A stretch of 64,000 nt of DNA from Flavobacterium sp. 5. GTDB taxonomy: Bacteria > Bacteroidota > Bacteroidia > Flavobacteriales > Flavobacteriaceae. The stretch's first letter is position 1. Each line of letters starts with the position of its first letter. Shown one piece after another: positions 44,372 through 52,890 of the stretch. Position numbers and translations under genes: made by a program. The stretch lies in NCBI RefSeq assembly GCF_002813295.1, contig NZ_PHUE01000001.1, positions 2,046,001 to 2,110,000 on the forward strand, read 5' to 3'. The notes under the pieces are model-generated. The model was not told where the DNA came from and did not search any database. It saw only the letters and a list, made by a program, of their open reading frames with translations.

Positions 44372-45208
44372 TTAATTAACTGAAATTAGCTTAACATCGA
44401 AAATCAAAACAGATCCCCCAGGAATACCCCTATAATCGTAACTACCGTAACCCAAACTAGCTGGTATTAAAAGTTTACCACTTCCCCCTTCTTTAAAATA
44501 TGGAATTCCTTCCATCCATCCTTTTATTACACCTTGCAGGTTAAATGAAATGCCAGTACTACTTCCTTGATCGAAAACAGTTTTATCAGTATAATAGCCT
44601 TTATAAGCAACCGTAACATTTGAAGTAGCTGTAGGTTGTTTACCTGTCCCCGCTTCGTCAATTACATAATACAAACCAGATTCTGTTTTTACGGCATTTA
44701 GTTGATTGTCTGCAATATATTTCACAATTTTGGCGTCATTTGCAGCACTGAATTCAACCGAAATCAATTTAATCTCAAAAATTAATACAGAGCCTGCTGG
44801 AACACCTTTATAATCATTACTGCCATAAGCCAAATGCGCTGGTATCAACAGAATGCCACTTCCACCTTCTTTAAAAAAAGGAATACCCTCAATCCAACCT
44901 TTTATCATTCCCTGCAAATTAAAAGTATAACCAGCGTCTGTACTTTGATCAAGTATCTTTTTGTTAGTATAATACCCTTTGTAAGAAACAGTCAAATTTG
45001 AAATTGCTGTAGGTCGCTTGCCTGTTCCTTCTTCGTTAATTACATAGTACAAACCTGAATCTGTTCTTTTTGCATCTAGATTGTTCTCTGTTACATAAGC
45101 CTTTATTTCAGCTTCATTTTGAGCGCTATAATCTACTTCTTCTTTAGAGTCACTGTTACTGCAAGACATAAAAAGTACAGCAATAATAGCAAGGAATGAA
45201 TATTTCAT
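44372..45208 (-). CDS. Tandem-FKBP peptidyl-prolyl isomerase lipoprotein
   Basis: A 278-residue lipoprotein (lipobox Cys16, LFMSCSNSD) with two FKBP domains, about 35-155 and 160-278. Both have the FKBP-type VSYKGYYTNK/VAYKGYYTDK entry, FNLQGMIKGWIEG/GVIKGWMEG, PAHLAYGS/PASLGYGS, and end PAGSVLIFEIKLISV/PGGSVLIFDVKLISV. It assists folding of exported proteins, probably in the periplasm. Domain 2 is closer to the separate single-domain FKBP gene (45447-45923) than to domain 1, which suggests local duplication and fusion. It has its own promoter (45235-45263). Confidence 0.9.
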   Translation of the reverse strand: MKYSFLAIIAVLFMSCSNSDSKEEVDYSAQNEAEIKAYVTENNLDAKRTDSGLYYVINEEGTGKRPTAISNLTVSYKGYYTNKKILDQSTDAGYTFNLQGMIKGWIEGIPFFKEGGSGILLIPAHLAYGSNDYKGVPAGSVLIFEIKLISVEFSAANDAKIVKYIADNQLNAVKTESGLYYVIDEAGTGKQPTATSNVTVAYKGYYTDKTVFDQGSSTGISFNLQGVIKGWMEGIPYFKEGGSGKLLIPASLGYGSYDYRGIPGGSVLIFDVKLISVN

Positions 45209-45234
45209 AAATAAATTTTAATAGTTGTTGGTAG

Positions 45235-45263
45235 CAAATATAACTTTTTTGGCATAGCACCAA
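45235..45263 (-). promoter_or_regulatory. Promoter of the tandem-FKBP/deacetylase operon
   Basis: On the minus strand: TTG (45263-45261), 18 bases, TATATTTG (45242-45235), exact to the consensus, 27 bases upstream of the ATG. Confidence 0.65.
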
Positions 45264-45387
45264 TTACTAATATTTTCTTAAAAAAAATAACTTTTAAAAT
45301 TAATAAACTGTTCAGTAGCTAATGCTTAATAACATTTGGTTTAATTAAACTGTAATTAACAGCGGCATACAATAACAGCTTACCAAA

Positions 45388-45427
45388 ACTAAAAAAGCTA
45401 CAGTTATTGATCTGTAGCTTTTTTAGT
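45388..45427. terminator. Terminator after the single-FKBP gene
   Basis: ACTAAAAAAGCTACAG pairs exactly with CTGTAGCTTTTTTAGT around loop TTATTGAT. On the minus strand the hairpin is followed by a T-rich run. Confidence 0.85.
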
Positions 45428-45446
45428 TTTTTGTGAATAGAGAGTT

Positions 45447-45923
45447 CTATTTAACTGAGTTTAATTTAATATCAAAAACCAGTACTGATCCTCCAGGAAT
45501 TGGACCTTGTCCTCCAGGACCGTATCCCAAATCAGAAGGAATTAAAAGAATTCCTTTACCACCTTCTTTAAAATACTGAATTCCTTCTGTCCAACCAGCA
45601 ATTACACCACGTAAAGGAAAAGAAATCCCTTTTTTATCACTCTGGTCAAAAACTTCTTTATTGGTAAAATATCCTTTGTATGCAACTGTAACTTCAGAAT
45701 CAACAGTTGGCTGTTTTCCTGTTCCCGCTTCTTCAATTACATAATACAAACCCGACTCAGTACGTGTTGCTTTTAAATGATTATCTGCAATATATTTTAC
45801 GATTTCGGCCTCATTGTTTGGGACAGCCTCAGTATTAGCAGCAGGAGTTATATTTTCTTCTTTTTTCTTGTCATTACAAGACATAAAAAGCACAGCTACA
45901 AGAGCTAAAAAAGAGTATTTCAT
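45447..45923 (-). CDS. Single-domain FKBP peptidyl-prolyl isomerase lipoprotein
   Basis: A 158-residue lipoprotein (lipobox Cys16, LFMSCNDK) with one FKBP domain (about 40-158). It has VAYKGYFTNKEVFDQ, GVIAGWTEGIQYFKEGGKG, PSDLGYGPGG and PGGSVLVFDIKLNSVK. Signal peptide and domain are closely similar to those of the tandem-FKBP gene 239 bases away, so the two are paralogues. Exported folding helper; GldI in gliding bacteria is a relative, but I see nothing that makes this GldI. Confidence 0.9.
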   Translation of the reverse strand: MKYSFLALVAVLFMSCNDKKKEENITPAANTEAVPNNEAEIVKYIADNHLKATRTESGLYYVIEEAGTGKQPTVDSEVTVAYKGYFTNKEVFDQSDKKGISFPLRGVIAGWTEGIQYFKEGGKGILLIPSDLGYGPGGQGPIPGGSVLVFDIKLNSVK

Positions 45924-45951
45924 TTGTTGAGATTTATTGTTTGAGTAAAAT

Positions 45952-46023
45952 TTAAGCTAATAAACTAGTAACTAAGAATAAGATAAGTAAACCTATCGCA
46001 ATGTATTTAGTATATTTTGACAT
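45952..46023 (-). CDS. Possible 23-residue single-helix membrane peptide
   Basis: ATG at 46023 opens a 23-codon frame ending TAA at 45954-45952: MSKYTKYIAIGLLILFLVTS then LLA. The composition is a lysine-bearing N-terminus plus one hydrophobic helix, typical of small membrane proteins. It sits 28 bases before the single-FKBP start and 102 bases after the SpmAB-type gene, on the same strand. It is too short for confident coding evidence. Confidence 0.4.
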   Translation of the reverse strand: MSKYTKYIAIGLLILFLVTSLLA

Positions 46024-46125
46024 TTTTTTCTGTTTAATTGGTTAATAATAGATTGTGAGCATCCAAAAGAATGAAAAATAAATTAAAACACCTAATCTTC
46101 TAAAATTAATTTGCAGTTCTTTTTT

Positions 46126-47565
46126 TTAAAAAAACCAACTAGCCACAAATATAGCTGTAATTACACAAATCAAATCGACCAAAAGCATCGTTCCTAAAGC
46201 GTAACGGGTATTTTTGATATTTACCGAACCAAAATAAACGGCAATTACATAGAAAGTACTTTCGGCACTGCATTGAAAAATACTACTTAACCTTCCCGTC
46301 ATAGAATCGGCACCAAAAGTATTCATCGAATCAATCAAAAAACCTCGTGAACCAGCAGAACTAAACGGTCTAAGCAATGCTACTGGTAAAGCATCAGTAA
46401 TTTCTTTATTGACACCCATATTAGAGAAAGCAAATGCAATCCAGTTGCTAATAATTTCAAATAAACCACTGTTTCTGAATAAAGAAATAGCCACCAACAT
46501 TCCCAAAACATAAGGAAAAATGGTAACTCCTGTTTTGACTCCATTATTGGCACCTGACACAAAGGCTTCAAAAACTGTGGTTTTAGCATCTGTAAATTCC
46601 TTCTCTTTTATAAATGAAAATAGCAAAGTAAAAGCAATAATTCCAACCAATATCAAAGCAGAAAGATTAGATGTAAAATAGTTTTTTCCAATTAAATCTA
46701 AGTGGTTTACGTACATCAACAAACCAACTATGGCGGCAATTAATGTTATCAGAGCCACAACCAATGAAGCGCTTTTGAAATTAATTTTTTGCTTGATTCC
46801 AACAATTAAAAAAGCAGCAATAGTACCAATAAAAGAAGTTATAATACAAGGTAACATTACATCGGCTGGGTTAGTAGCATTCGCAGCAGCGCGATAGCCA
46901 ATAATAGATGTTGCAATTAATGTCAGCCCCGAAGCATGCAGACACATAAACATAATCTGAGCGTCGCTGGCTTTGTCTTTTTCGGGATTTATTTCTTGCA
47001 AACTTTCCATGGCTTTAAGCCCAAATGGTGTCGCAGCAGAATCTAATCCTAGGAAATTAGCAGCAAAGTTTAACGTCATGTAGGATATAGATGGGTGATC
47101 CTTAGGAATACTAGGAAACACTTTTACAAATACAGGACTCAATAGTTTAGCTAATTTTCCAGAGGCTCCAGAAATGATTAAAAGTTCCATCAATCCGCAG
47201 AAAAAGGCCAGATAAGCCATAAGTGGCAAAATCAAATCAAGCAAAGTACTTTTACAAGTTGGTAATAAACCATCCGATTTTTGAACTCCGCTGAAAATCT
47301 TTACTGTTTTATTTTTATAAACATAAGTTGTGTCTGCATTTAGCGTATCACGATTGATAATCATGGTTTGATCTGTTGCTTTCTTAATACTGTCTTTGAT
47401 AAAAGCAGGAACTTGTTCAATATATTTTTCAGAAATTAAAACAGGATCGTCTTTTTTTCCATTCAAAACATAATCAATGGTATAGGTATTGGCAGTAAAC
47501 AAACTGACAACAATAAAAACAATCGAGGAAATAAAAATAACCAACCAGAATCTACTTAATACCAT
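46126..47565 (-). CDS. SpmA-SpmB fusion, nucleoside-recognition (Gate) domain membrane protein
   Basis: A 479-residue inner-membrane protein. Helix 1 (5-25) is followed by a charged extracytoplasmic segment (about 28-105). An SpmA-like half (about 108-275) contains LNFAANFLGLDSAATPFG and MFMCLHASGLTLIATS. An SpmB-like half (about 300-479) contains NGVKTGVTIFPYVLGML and ALLRPFSSAGSRGF. In Bacillus, SpmA and SpmB are separate proteins needed for spore-core dehydration. In non-sporulating Bacteroidota a fused form is common, with an unknown transport role. Upstream gap 47566-47871. Confidence 0.85.
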   Translation of the reverse strand: MVLSRFWLVIFISSIVFIVVSLFTANTYTIDYVLNGKKDDPVLISEKYIEQVPAFIKDSIKKATDQTMIINRDTLNADTTYVYKNKTVKIFSGVQKSDGLLPTCKSTLLDLILPLMAYLAFFCGLMELLIISGASGKLAKLLSPVFVKVFPSIPKDHPSISYMTLNFAANFLGLDSAATPFGLKAMESLQEINPEKDKASDAQIMFMCLHASGLTLIATSIIGYRAAANATNPADVMLPCIITSFIGTIAAFLIVGIKQKINFKSASLVVALITLIAAIVGLLMYVNHLDLIGKNYFTSNLSALILVGIIAFTLLFSFIKEKEFTDAKTTVFEAFVSGANNGVKTGVTIFPYVLGMLVAISLFRNSGLFEIISNWIAFAFSNMGVNKEITDALPVALLRPFSSAGSRGFLIDSMNTFGADSMTGRLSSIFQCSAESTFYVIAVYFGSVNIKNTRYALGTMLLVDLICVITAIFVASWFF

Positions 47566-47871
47566 AATTTATATTTTTTGTAAATGTAATAAATCAATAA
47601 CAATTTCAATATAAAGGGCAAACTGCAATTTACATTTTAAAATTACTATCAAAATTAATTTTTTAAACATCACTAACCTCTAACAAAATCATTAAGTCTT
47701 CTCATCGTGAATAAAACAAAATTTAAATCATACCATTTTAATCTTTTTCATAGTGATTGACTATTCAGTCAGTATTTTTTTATATCAAAAATACACTTAA
47801 AATTATTATCACGATTAATCTATTGATTGGTTTTAAATGTTTTGCCTATTTATCTTAGAAAATAAAGAAAC
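47566..47871. other. 306-base intergenic region with a TetR-like palindrome
   Basis: TGACT-ATTC-AGTCA (47758-47771) is a short perfect inverted repeat of the type bound by some TetR-family regulators, about 190 bases upstream of the SpmAB gene. No gene, terminator or clear -7 box seen otherwise. Confidence 0.35.
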
Positions 47872-48945
47872 CTACTCAATTATAACTTTGGTTTCCAGAT
47901 AATTTTCAAAATGTTTAATCTCTTCAAAAACAATACTCTTTTTAGCTTCATCTGTAACAGTAAAAAACTGCGTTTCTACTTTCATGTGATCTTTTTTGAT
48001 GGTTCGTTTCCAGGTTCCAATGACTTTGCCGTTTTCGAGAATGACGGGTTTAAAAATGCCATTATTTGTAAATGCTTTAGGTTGATGCTCTAATAAAATG
48101 GATGCTTCTCGAGTTTTATAGGAGATTAAAATCTCATCAAAAGCAGGTAAAAAATGCACACTTTCGTGAAAGTTATCAATATCAATTACATCAAGTCTAA
48201 ACCAATACTTCTGATTATTAATTTCAATCGAATCCAATTCAGACTCTATTAAATTAATTACTGATTTAATTATTGCTATTGAAAAACCAGACCACCACGA
48301 AAAGTCGAGCAAAGTTGCTGGACCATGGCTTTCAAAATACCGTTTGGCTAATTTAGCTAGCGCTTCTTCTGTAGTAAGCTTCATTTCGGATTTCAAAACT
48401 CGTTCATCGAGCAAAGCATAAGTAATTTGCTTCCCTTTCATTCTTCCATTACAGACCAAACCATCCAGTTCCGCATTCATCATTATTACAGCACTAAGAA
48501 AATCCTGACTAGAAGTTTTTTTAATATCTAGTTCTTGCATGATTTCATCGCGTGTCAGATGATTATTTCCTGCTAATAACTTTTCAATCGATGAATTAGT
48601 TTGATCCAATTTTTTGTCATCAAAACCATACTTTTTTGCGGCCGAGGCTGTAAATTTTTTTACTTGTGGTGCAGAAAGAGCTAACATCCAACGAATATCT
48701 TCGGCAGCTACAAAATGCCACGTTGGTCTTAAAATATGTGTTCTAATAATTTCACCCGAATTAATAGCTTCTTCAATACTTTTTTCAGAAGCATCACATC
48801 TCGAGCCAATCGCCCATTTAGCCATAGCATAATCCTGCGCTTGCATAGCTCCAAGATGCCGTACGATTTCTTGTGGTGTTTGCTGAGTCATTTTAAAAAT
48901 CTTTTGCGAAGCAAGTCGATAGTTTGCAATTTCCTGATGTGTCAT
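47872..48945 (-). CDS. AlkZ-like DNA glycosylase (HTH_42 winged-helix family)
   Basis: A 357-residue protein from ATG 48945 (MTHQEIANYR); the frame could start at 48975, but the extra ten residues (MNLYNLYGLK) look non-conserved. It belongs to the winged-helix PF06224-type family that includes AlkZ/AlkX interstrand-crosslink glycosylases. The active-site motif is GAMQAQDYAMA, i.e. Q35-A-Q37, the QxQ form that characterises AlkZ-type rather than the QxD of YcaQ/AlkX. The family repairs bulky or crosslinking alkylation damage. The nearby ogt-type gene fits an alkylation-repair neighbourhood. Substrate unknown. Confidence 0.8.
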   Translation of the reverse strand: MTHQEIANYRLASQKIFKMTQQTPQEIVRHLGAMQAQDYAMAKWAIGSRCDASEKSIEEAINSGEIIRTHILRPTWHFVAAEDIRWMLALSAPQVKKFTASAAKKYGFDDKKLDQTNSSIEKLLAGNNHLTRDEIMQELDIKKTSSQDFLSAVIMMNAELDGLVCNGRMKGKQITYALLDERVLKSEMKLTTEEALAKLAKRYFESHGPATLLDFSWWSGFSIAIIKSVINLIESELDSIEINNQKYWFRLDVIDIDNFHESVHFLPAFDEILISYKTREASILLEHQPKAFTNNGIFKPVILENGKVIGTWKRTIKKDHMKVETQFFTVTDEAKKSIVFEEIKHFENYLETKVIIE

Positions 48946-49035
48946 TTTTAAACCATATAAGTTATATAAGTTCATTTAAGTGTGGTTCTAAAACTCAGCC
49001 ACTTTGCATATTAGAAACTTAGCTACTTAAAAAAA

Positions 49036-49749
49036 CTATACATGAATAATCTCTTCTTCAATCAATAAATCCTCTCTTCGTAAGCGAAGAAATATTTGCG
49101 CTACAGCAATTGTATCTTTTTCACAATAAGTGACTATTCGGTCAATGTCTTTTTCTACATAAAAAACGTACCCAACCTGGCTACCGTCGATATCGCCTTT
49201 TGGAGAAGGAATACCAAGGACTTTACACATCAATTTTAAAGAAGTATAATGTTTGTAATCACCAAATTTCCATAATTCTAAAGTGTCCAAGTGCGCAATT
49301 TCCCAAGGTTTTTTACCAAATAAATTCAGCTTGTCGGGAATTGGAATCTGATTGATAATCATCCTACGGGCAAGAAACGGAATATCAAATTCCTTAGCAT
49401 TGTGTCCACACAAAACATGTTGAGGCCCGTTGAAATGATTATTCAACAAATTATTGAAATCTTTTAAAAGTTTCGGCTCTTCGCCAAAGAAAGAAGTCAC
49501 TCTAAAGTTTCGAATATCACCTTTAATGACAAAATATCCCACAGAAATACAGACAATTTTCCCAAATTCAGCCCAAATTCCAGCACGGTCATAAAATTCT
49601 TCAGCTGTAAAATCATCTTTGCGTTGGTATTGTGTTTTTTGCTCGTACAACACTTGCATTTCAGAGTCCAAAGCATTGTAATCTTCAGATTCAGGAACAG
49701 TTTCTATGTCTAGGAAAAGGATATTGTTGAGATTTATTTTCTCTATCAT
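49036..49749 (-). CDS. DEDD-type 3'-5' exonuclease (PolB exonuclease-like)
   Basis: A 237-residue protein from ATG 49749 (MIEKINLNN); the frame extends to 49782, adding an unlikely N-terminus. The DEDD signature begins at Asp14/Glu16 in LFLDIETVP, continues with CGHNAKEFDIPFLARRM (central Asp) and ends with VTYCEKDTIAVAQIF (last Asp). The pattern matches the predicted 3'-5' exonucleases related to PolB exonuclease domains. It acts on nucleic-acid 3' ends; role probably in repair, inferred from its neighbours. Confidence 0.85.
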   Translation of the reverse strand: MIEKINLNNILFLDIETVPESEDYNALDSEMQVLYEQKTQYQRKDDFTAEEFYDRAGIWAEFGKIVCISVGYFVIKGDIRNFRVTSFFGEEPKLLKDFNNLLNNHFNGPQHVLCGHNAKEFDIPFLARRMIINQIPIPDKLNLFGKKPWEIAHLDTLELWKFGDYKHYTSLKLMCKVLGIPSPKGDIDGSQVGYVFYVEKDIDRIVTYCEKDTIAVAQIFLRLRREDLLIEEEIIHV

Positions 49750-49835
49750 AATAATTAATTTAAATCTGAATTTCAATAACAAATCAAATCTAATAATTTA
49801 ATTGATGAAAATTCGTTCAATTCTTCTTTATTTAA

Positions 49836-50321
49836 CTAGAATAAGCTTTGCTGAGTCGTTGGATTTTCAAGTTCTAGTAGCCATTTCTTTCGCCATAATC
49901 CACCTGCGTAACCCGTTAGCGATCCATCGCTTCCTATAACACGGTGACAAGGAACAACAATCCAAAGTGGGTTTTTCCCATTAGCAGAAGCTACAGCACG
50001 AATTGCTTTTATATCACCTAATTTTTTTGATAAATCCATATAGCTTAATGTTTTACCATAGGGTATCTCTAGTAGTGCTTTCCATACTTTTTGCTGAAAA
50101 TCTGTTCCTTTAGGATTCAGTTTAAAATCAAAATTTGTTCTTTTACTGTCAAAATAATCCGTAAGTTGAGAAACAGCTTCTTTTAGAATAACCGGGATTT
50201 CATTTGATATTTCACCTTCAGCTAATATTGAAATTACCGAAATTCCCTTTTGGTCACCTATGATTTTTGCAATTCCCAATGGAGTCTTGAAATACGCCGT
50301 AGATTGATCGTTATTCTTCAT
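49836..50321 (-). CDS. ogt: Methylated-DNA-protein-cysteine methyltransferase
   Basis: A 161-residue O6-methylguanine-DNA methyltransferase. N-terminal ribonuclease-H-like domain (1-75), then the active site with acceptor Cys in VVPCHRVIGSDGSLTGYAGGL and preceding FQQKVWKALLEIPYGKT. It repairs O6-alkylguanine by suicide transfer. Its start codon overlaps the LysR gene's end by 11 bases, so the two are co-transcribed. Confidence 0.94.
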   Translation of the reverse strand: MKNNDQSTAYFKTPLGIAKIIGDQKGISVISILAEGEISNEIPVILKEAVSQLTDYFDSKRTNFDFKLNPKGTDFQQKVWKALLEIPYGKTLSYMDLSKKLGDIKAIRAVASANGKNPLWIVVPCHRVIGSDGSLTGYAGGLWRKKWLLELENPTTQQSLF

Positions 50322-51204
50322 TTTTCACATTTTGTTGCATTAAAAATTGTATGGCTGCTTTGGATATTTCTGATTGGCTTCCTTTTGGAGTAGCCAATAG
50401 AATATGGGTAAAAAGAAACCTTCTTTTGATTTCTACGAATTCCAATTCTGGATAATTATAATTTTTCATAATCGCAGTTGGAACAATCGAAATACCCAAT
50501 CCGCTCTTTACCAGCTGGATAATCGACGAAATGTTATTGGATTCATGAACAACTTTTGGTTCAAAACCATATTGAGCACAAATTTGCAATAAAACATCGT
50601 AAAAGTAAGGAGCATAATCTTTATTAAAAAATACAAAAGTTGCATCTTGTAATTTTTTCAGTTCCTCTTCTGTAGTAATATTATATTTATTTCTGTTAAA
50701 TACAATGGAGAAACTGTCTTTGAACCATAATTGAGAATCTATTTTTGAAGAATACAAAGGCGCACGAATAATTCCAAAGTCTATTTTTCCTTCTTCCAAA
50801 GCAGCAATTTGTTTGACTGTTGGTACTTCGTAAAGCCGAAAATTTACAAAAGGATATTTCTCAGAAAGAAATTGCAACAGCTTTGAAATATCTCCCGAAA
50901 AAGTAGAACTGACATAGGCAATGCGAAACTCACCACTTTGATTTTCAGCAATTTTTTTGGTAGTCAAATTGATGCGTTCCAAGTTTTGAACCAATTCCTG
51001 AATTTCCTTTTGGTAATATTTTCCAGCCTCAGTAAGAATTACGCGTTTATTGTTACGCTCAAAAAGCTGAGCTCCAATTTCAGTTTCCAATTCTTTAATC
51101 TGACGACTCAAAGGCGGTTGAGAAATGAATAATTTATCCGCAGCACGAACAAAGCTCAATTCCTCAGCTAATTTTAAGAAATATTTTAAGTGACGTAATT
51201 CCAT
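50311..51204 (-). CDS. LysR-family transcriptional regulator
   Basis: A 297-residue LysR regulator: an HTH at residues 1-60 (LRHLKYFLKLAEELSFVRAADKLFISQPPLSRQIKELE) and a periplasmic-binding-like effector domain (about 90-297). It overlaps the downstream ogt gene and is divergent from the methyltransferase gene at 51382. Ligand unknown. Confidence 0.94.
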   Translation of the reverse strand: MELRHLKYFLKLAEELSFVRAADKLFISQPPLSRQIKELETEIGAQLFERNNKRVILTEAGKYYQKEIQELVQNLERINLTTKKIAENQSGEFRIAYVSSTFSGDISKLLQFLSEKYPFVNFRLYEVPTVKQIAALEEGKIDFGIIRAPLYSSKIDSQLWFKDSFSIVFNRNKYNITTEEELKKLQDATFVFFNKDYAPYFYDVLLQICAQYGFEPKVVHESNNISSIIQLVKSGLGISIVPTAIMKNYNYPELEFVEIKRRFLFTHILLATPKGSQSEISKAAIQFLMQQNVKNEE

Positions 51205-51342
51205 AAATACTTATTAGGTATTAATAATTGACAAATTAAGCATTTTTAAGTCATATATAAAAATTTTAAGTTTGTAATGTGAAAATTAAAAATTTAGTCA
51301 TTAAAACTAATAATGAGTTCGTTACAACCAAATATCGATAAT

Positions 51343-51350
51343 TAATTTTG
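51343..51350 (+). promoter_or_regulatory. -7 promoter box for the first methyltransferase gene
   Basis: TAATTTTG is an exact TAnnTTTG match 31 bases before the ATG at 51382. I see no -33 TTG at canonical spacing. Confidence 0.4.
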
Positions 51351-51381
51351 ACACTAATACTAAATATAAAAACAAAATAGT

Positions 51382-52005
51382 ATGGAACAGATTTGGAAAG
51401 ACAGATGGGACAAAAGATACAGCAACAAAGAATTTGCTTATGGAGAAGAGCCTAACAAATACCTAAAAGAACAACTAGACAAATTAAAAGTGGGAACTAT
51501 TCTTTTTCCTGCAGAAGGAGAAGGCCGTAATGCCATTTATGCTGCCAAATTGGGTTGGAAGGTTTTTGCTTTTGATATAAGTCTGAAAGGAAAAAAGAAA
51601 GCACTACAACTTGCAGAATCAAATAATGTGACGATTGACTATCAAGTTGGCGAACTGGAAACAATAGATTATGAACATGATCAATTTGATGCTATTGGGC
51701 TTATTTACGCTCATTTTCCAGCTACAATCAAATCCCAATATCATAAAATTTTGGATCGTTATTTACGAAAGGGAGGAGTCGTTATTTTTGAAGCTTTCAG
51801 TAAAAAACATCTTCATTATGTTCTAAAGGATGAAAAAATTGGAGGTCCAAAAGACATAGAATCTTTATTCTCGATAGAAGAAATAAAGGCTGATTTTCCA
51901 GATTACGATTTTGAAGAATTGGCAGAAAAGGAAATTGAACTTAACGAAGGAATATTTCATAACGGAAAAGGTTCAGTAATACGATTTGTGGGAAGAAAAA
52001 AATAA
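51382..52005 (+). CDS. Class I SAM-dependent methyltransferase (TPMT/TehB-like)
   Basis: A 207-residue Rossmann methyltransferase. It opens [21 protein letters not shown]. The SAM motif I is [18 protein letters not shown], followed by [22 protein letters not shown] and [11 protein letters not shown]. The N-terminus resembles thiopurine/tellurite methyltransferases. Substrate unknown. It is 11 bases before the next methyltransferase gene. Confidence 0.85.
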   Translation: MEQIWKDRWDKRYSNKEFAYGEEPNKYLKEQLDKLKVGTILFPAEGEGRNAIYAAKLGWKVFAFDISLKGKKKALQLAESNNVTIDYQVGELETIDYEHDQFDAIGLIYAHFPATIKSQYHKILDRYLRKGGVVIFEAFSKKHLHYVLKDEKIGGPKDIESLFSIEEIKADFPDYDFEELAEKEIELNEGIFHNGKGSVIRFVGRKK

Positions 52006-52016
52006 AATTAGAAACT

Positions 52017-52724
52017 ATGAAAAAATCAACAGTAAACGAAATCAAAGAACGTTTTGACAATGATGTCGAACGATTCGCCAATTTAGAAACAGGACAAGTA
52101 GCAACAATGGATGCGCAAATTTCATTAGACCTTTTGACAGCTTCTGCTAAAGCGATAAAACCAAATGCAACCACCGTTTTGGATCTAGGTTGTGGAGCAG
52201 GAAATTATACGTTGAAAATGCTTTCTAAAGTTCCTGATTTGAACTGTACTTTGATTGATTTGAGCCAAAATATGTTAGATAAAGCTCAAGAGCGAGTTTC
52301 GGAAGGGACAGCCGGAACTGTAGAAACGATTCAAGGGGATATCCGAGATATAGATTTACCTAAAAATCATTTTGACATTATCTTAGCTGGAGCGGTTTTG
52401 CATCATTTAAGAGAAGATTCGGACTGGGAATTTGTTTTTAAGAAATTGTATGATAGTTTAACAGACGGTGGTTGTTTGTTGATTTCGGATTTATTGACTC
52501 AAGATAACGAAGCGATAAATCAATTGATTTGGGGCAGATATGGTGATTATTTGAAGCTACACGGTGGCGAGGAATACCAACAAAAGGTTTTTGATTATAT
52601 CGAAAAAGAAGATACTCCGAGATCGATGGTGTATCAATTGGATTTGATGAAAAAAGTAGGTTTTTCGAGTGTTGAAATTTTACACAAAAATGCTTGTTTT
52701 GGAGCTTTTGGTGGAATCAAATAA
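52017..52724 (+). CDS. Class I SAM-dependent methyltransferase
   Basis: A 235-residue methyltransferase. Motif I is VLDLGCGAGNYTLKML, then LIDLSQNMLDKAQ, GDIRDIDL, and LAGAVLHHLREDSDW. The C-terminal segment, about residues 195-235 (YIEKEDTPRSMVYQLDLMKKVG onward), is repeated as a fragment at 53769-53906. It lies 11 bases after the previous methyltransferase and is followed by a terminator. Small-molecule substrate unknown. Confidence 0.87.
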   Translation: MKKSTVNEIKERFDNDVERFANLETGQVATMDAQISLDLLTASAKAIKPNATTVLDLGCGAGNYTLKMLSKVPDLNCTLIDLSQNMLDKAQERVSEGTAGTVETIQGDIRDIDLPKNHFDIILAGAVLHHLREDSDWEFVFKKLYDSLTDGGCLLISDLLTQDNEAINQLIWGRYGDYLKLHGGEEYQQKVFDYIEKEDTPRSMVYQLDLMKKVGFSSVEILHKNACFGAFGGIK

Positions 52725-52731
52725 TTATAAA

Positions 52732-52765
52732 AAAACAAAAACCATCTCTAAATTGAGATGGTTTT
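52732..52765 (+). terminator. Terminator after the second methyltransferase gene
   Basis: AAAACCATCTC pairs with GAGATGGTTTT around loop TAAATT and is followed by a T run. Confidence 0.85.
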
Positions 52766-52890
52766 GTGTGTTTTTTTTTACTACCAAATAACCTTGTCAT
52801 TTTTCGACAGAGTTGAAAGAATTTTGAAATGATACTTTCAAATATTTTCTATAATCAAATTTGGAAATTAATGAGCCTTTGGAATAGTGT

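Noticed and set aside
45447..45923. Naming the single-domain FKBP as GldI
   Set aside because: It is a lipoprotein FKBP like GldI, but the paralogue next door and lack of gliding context here make a specific name unsafe.
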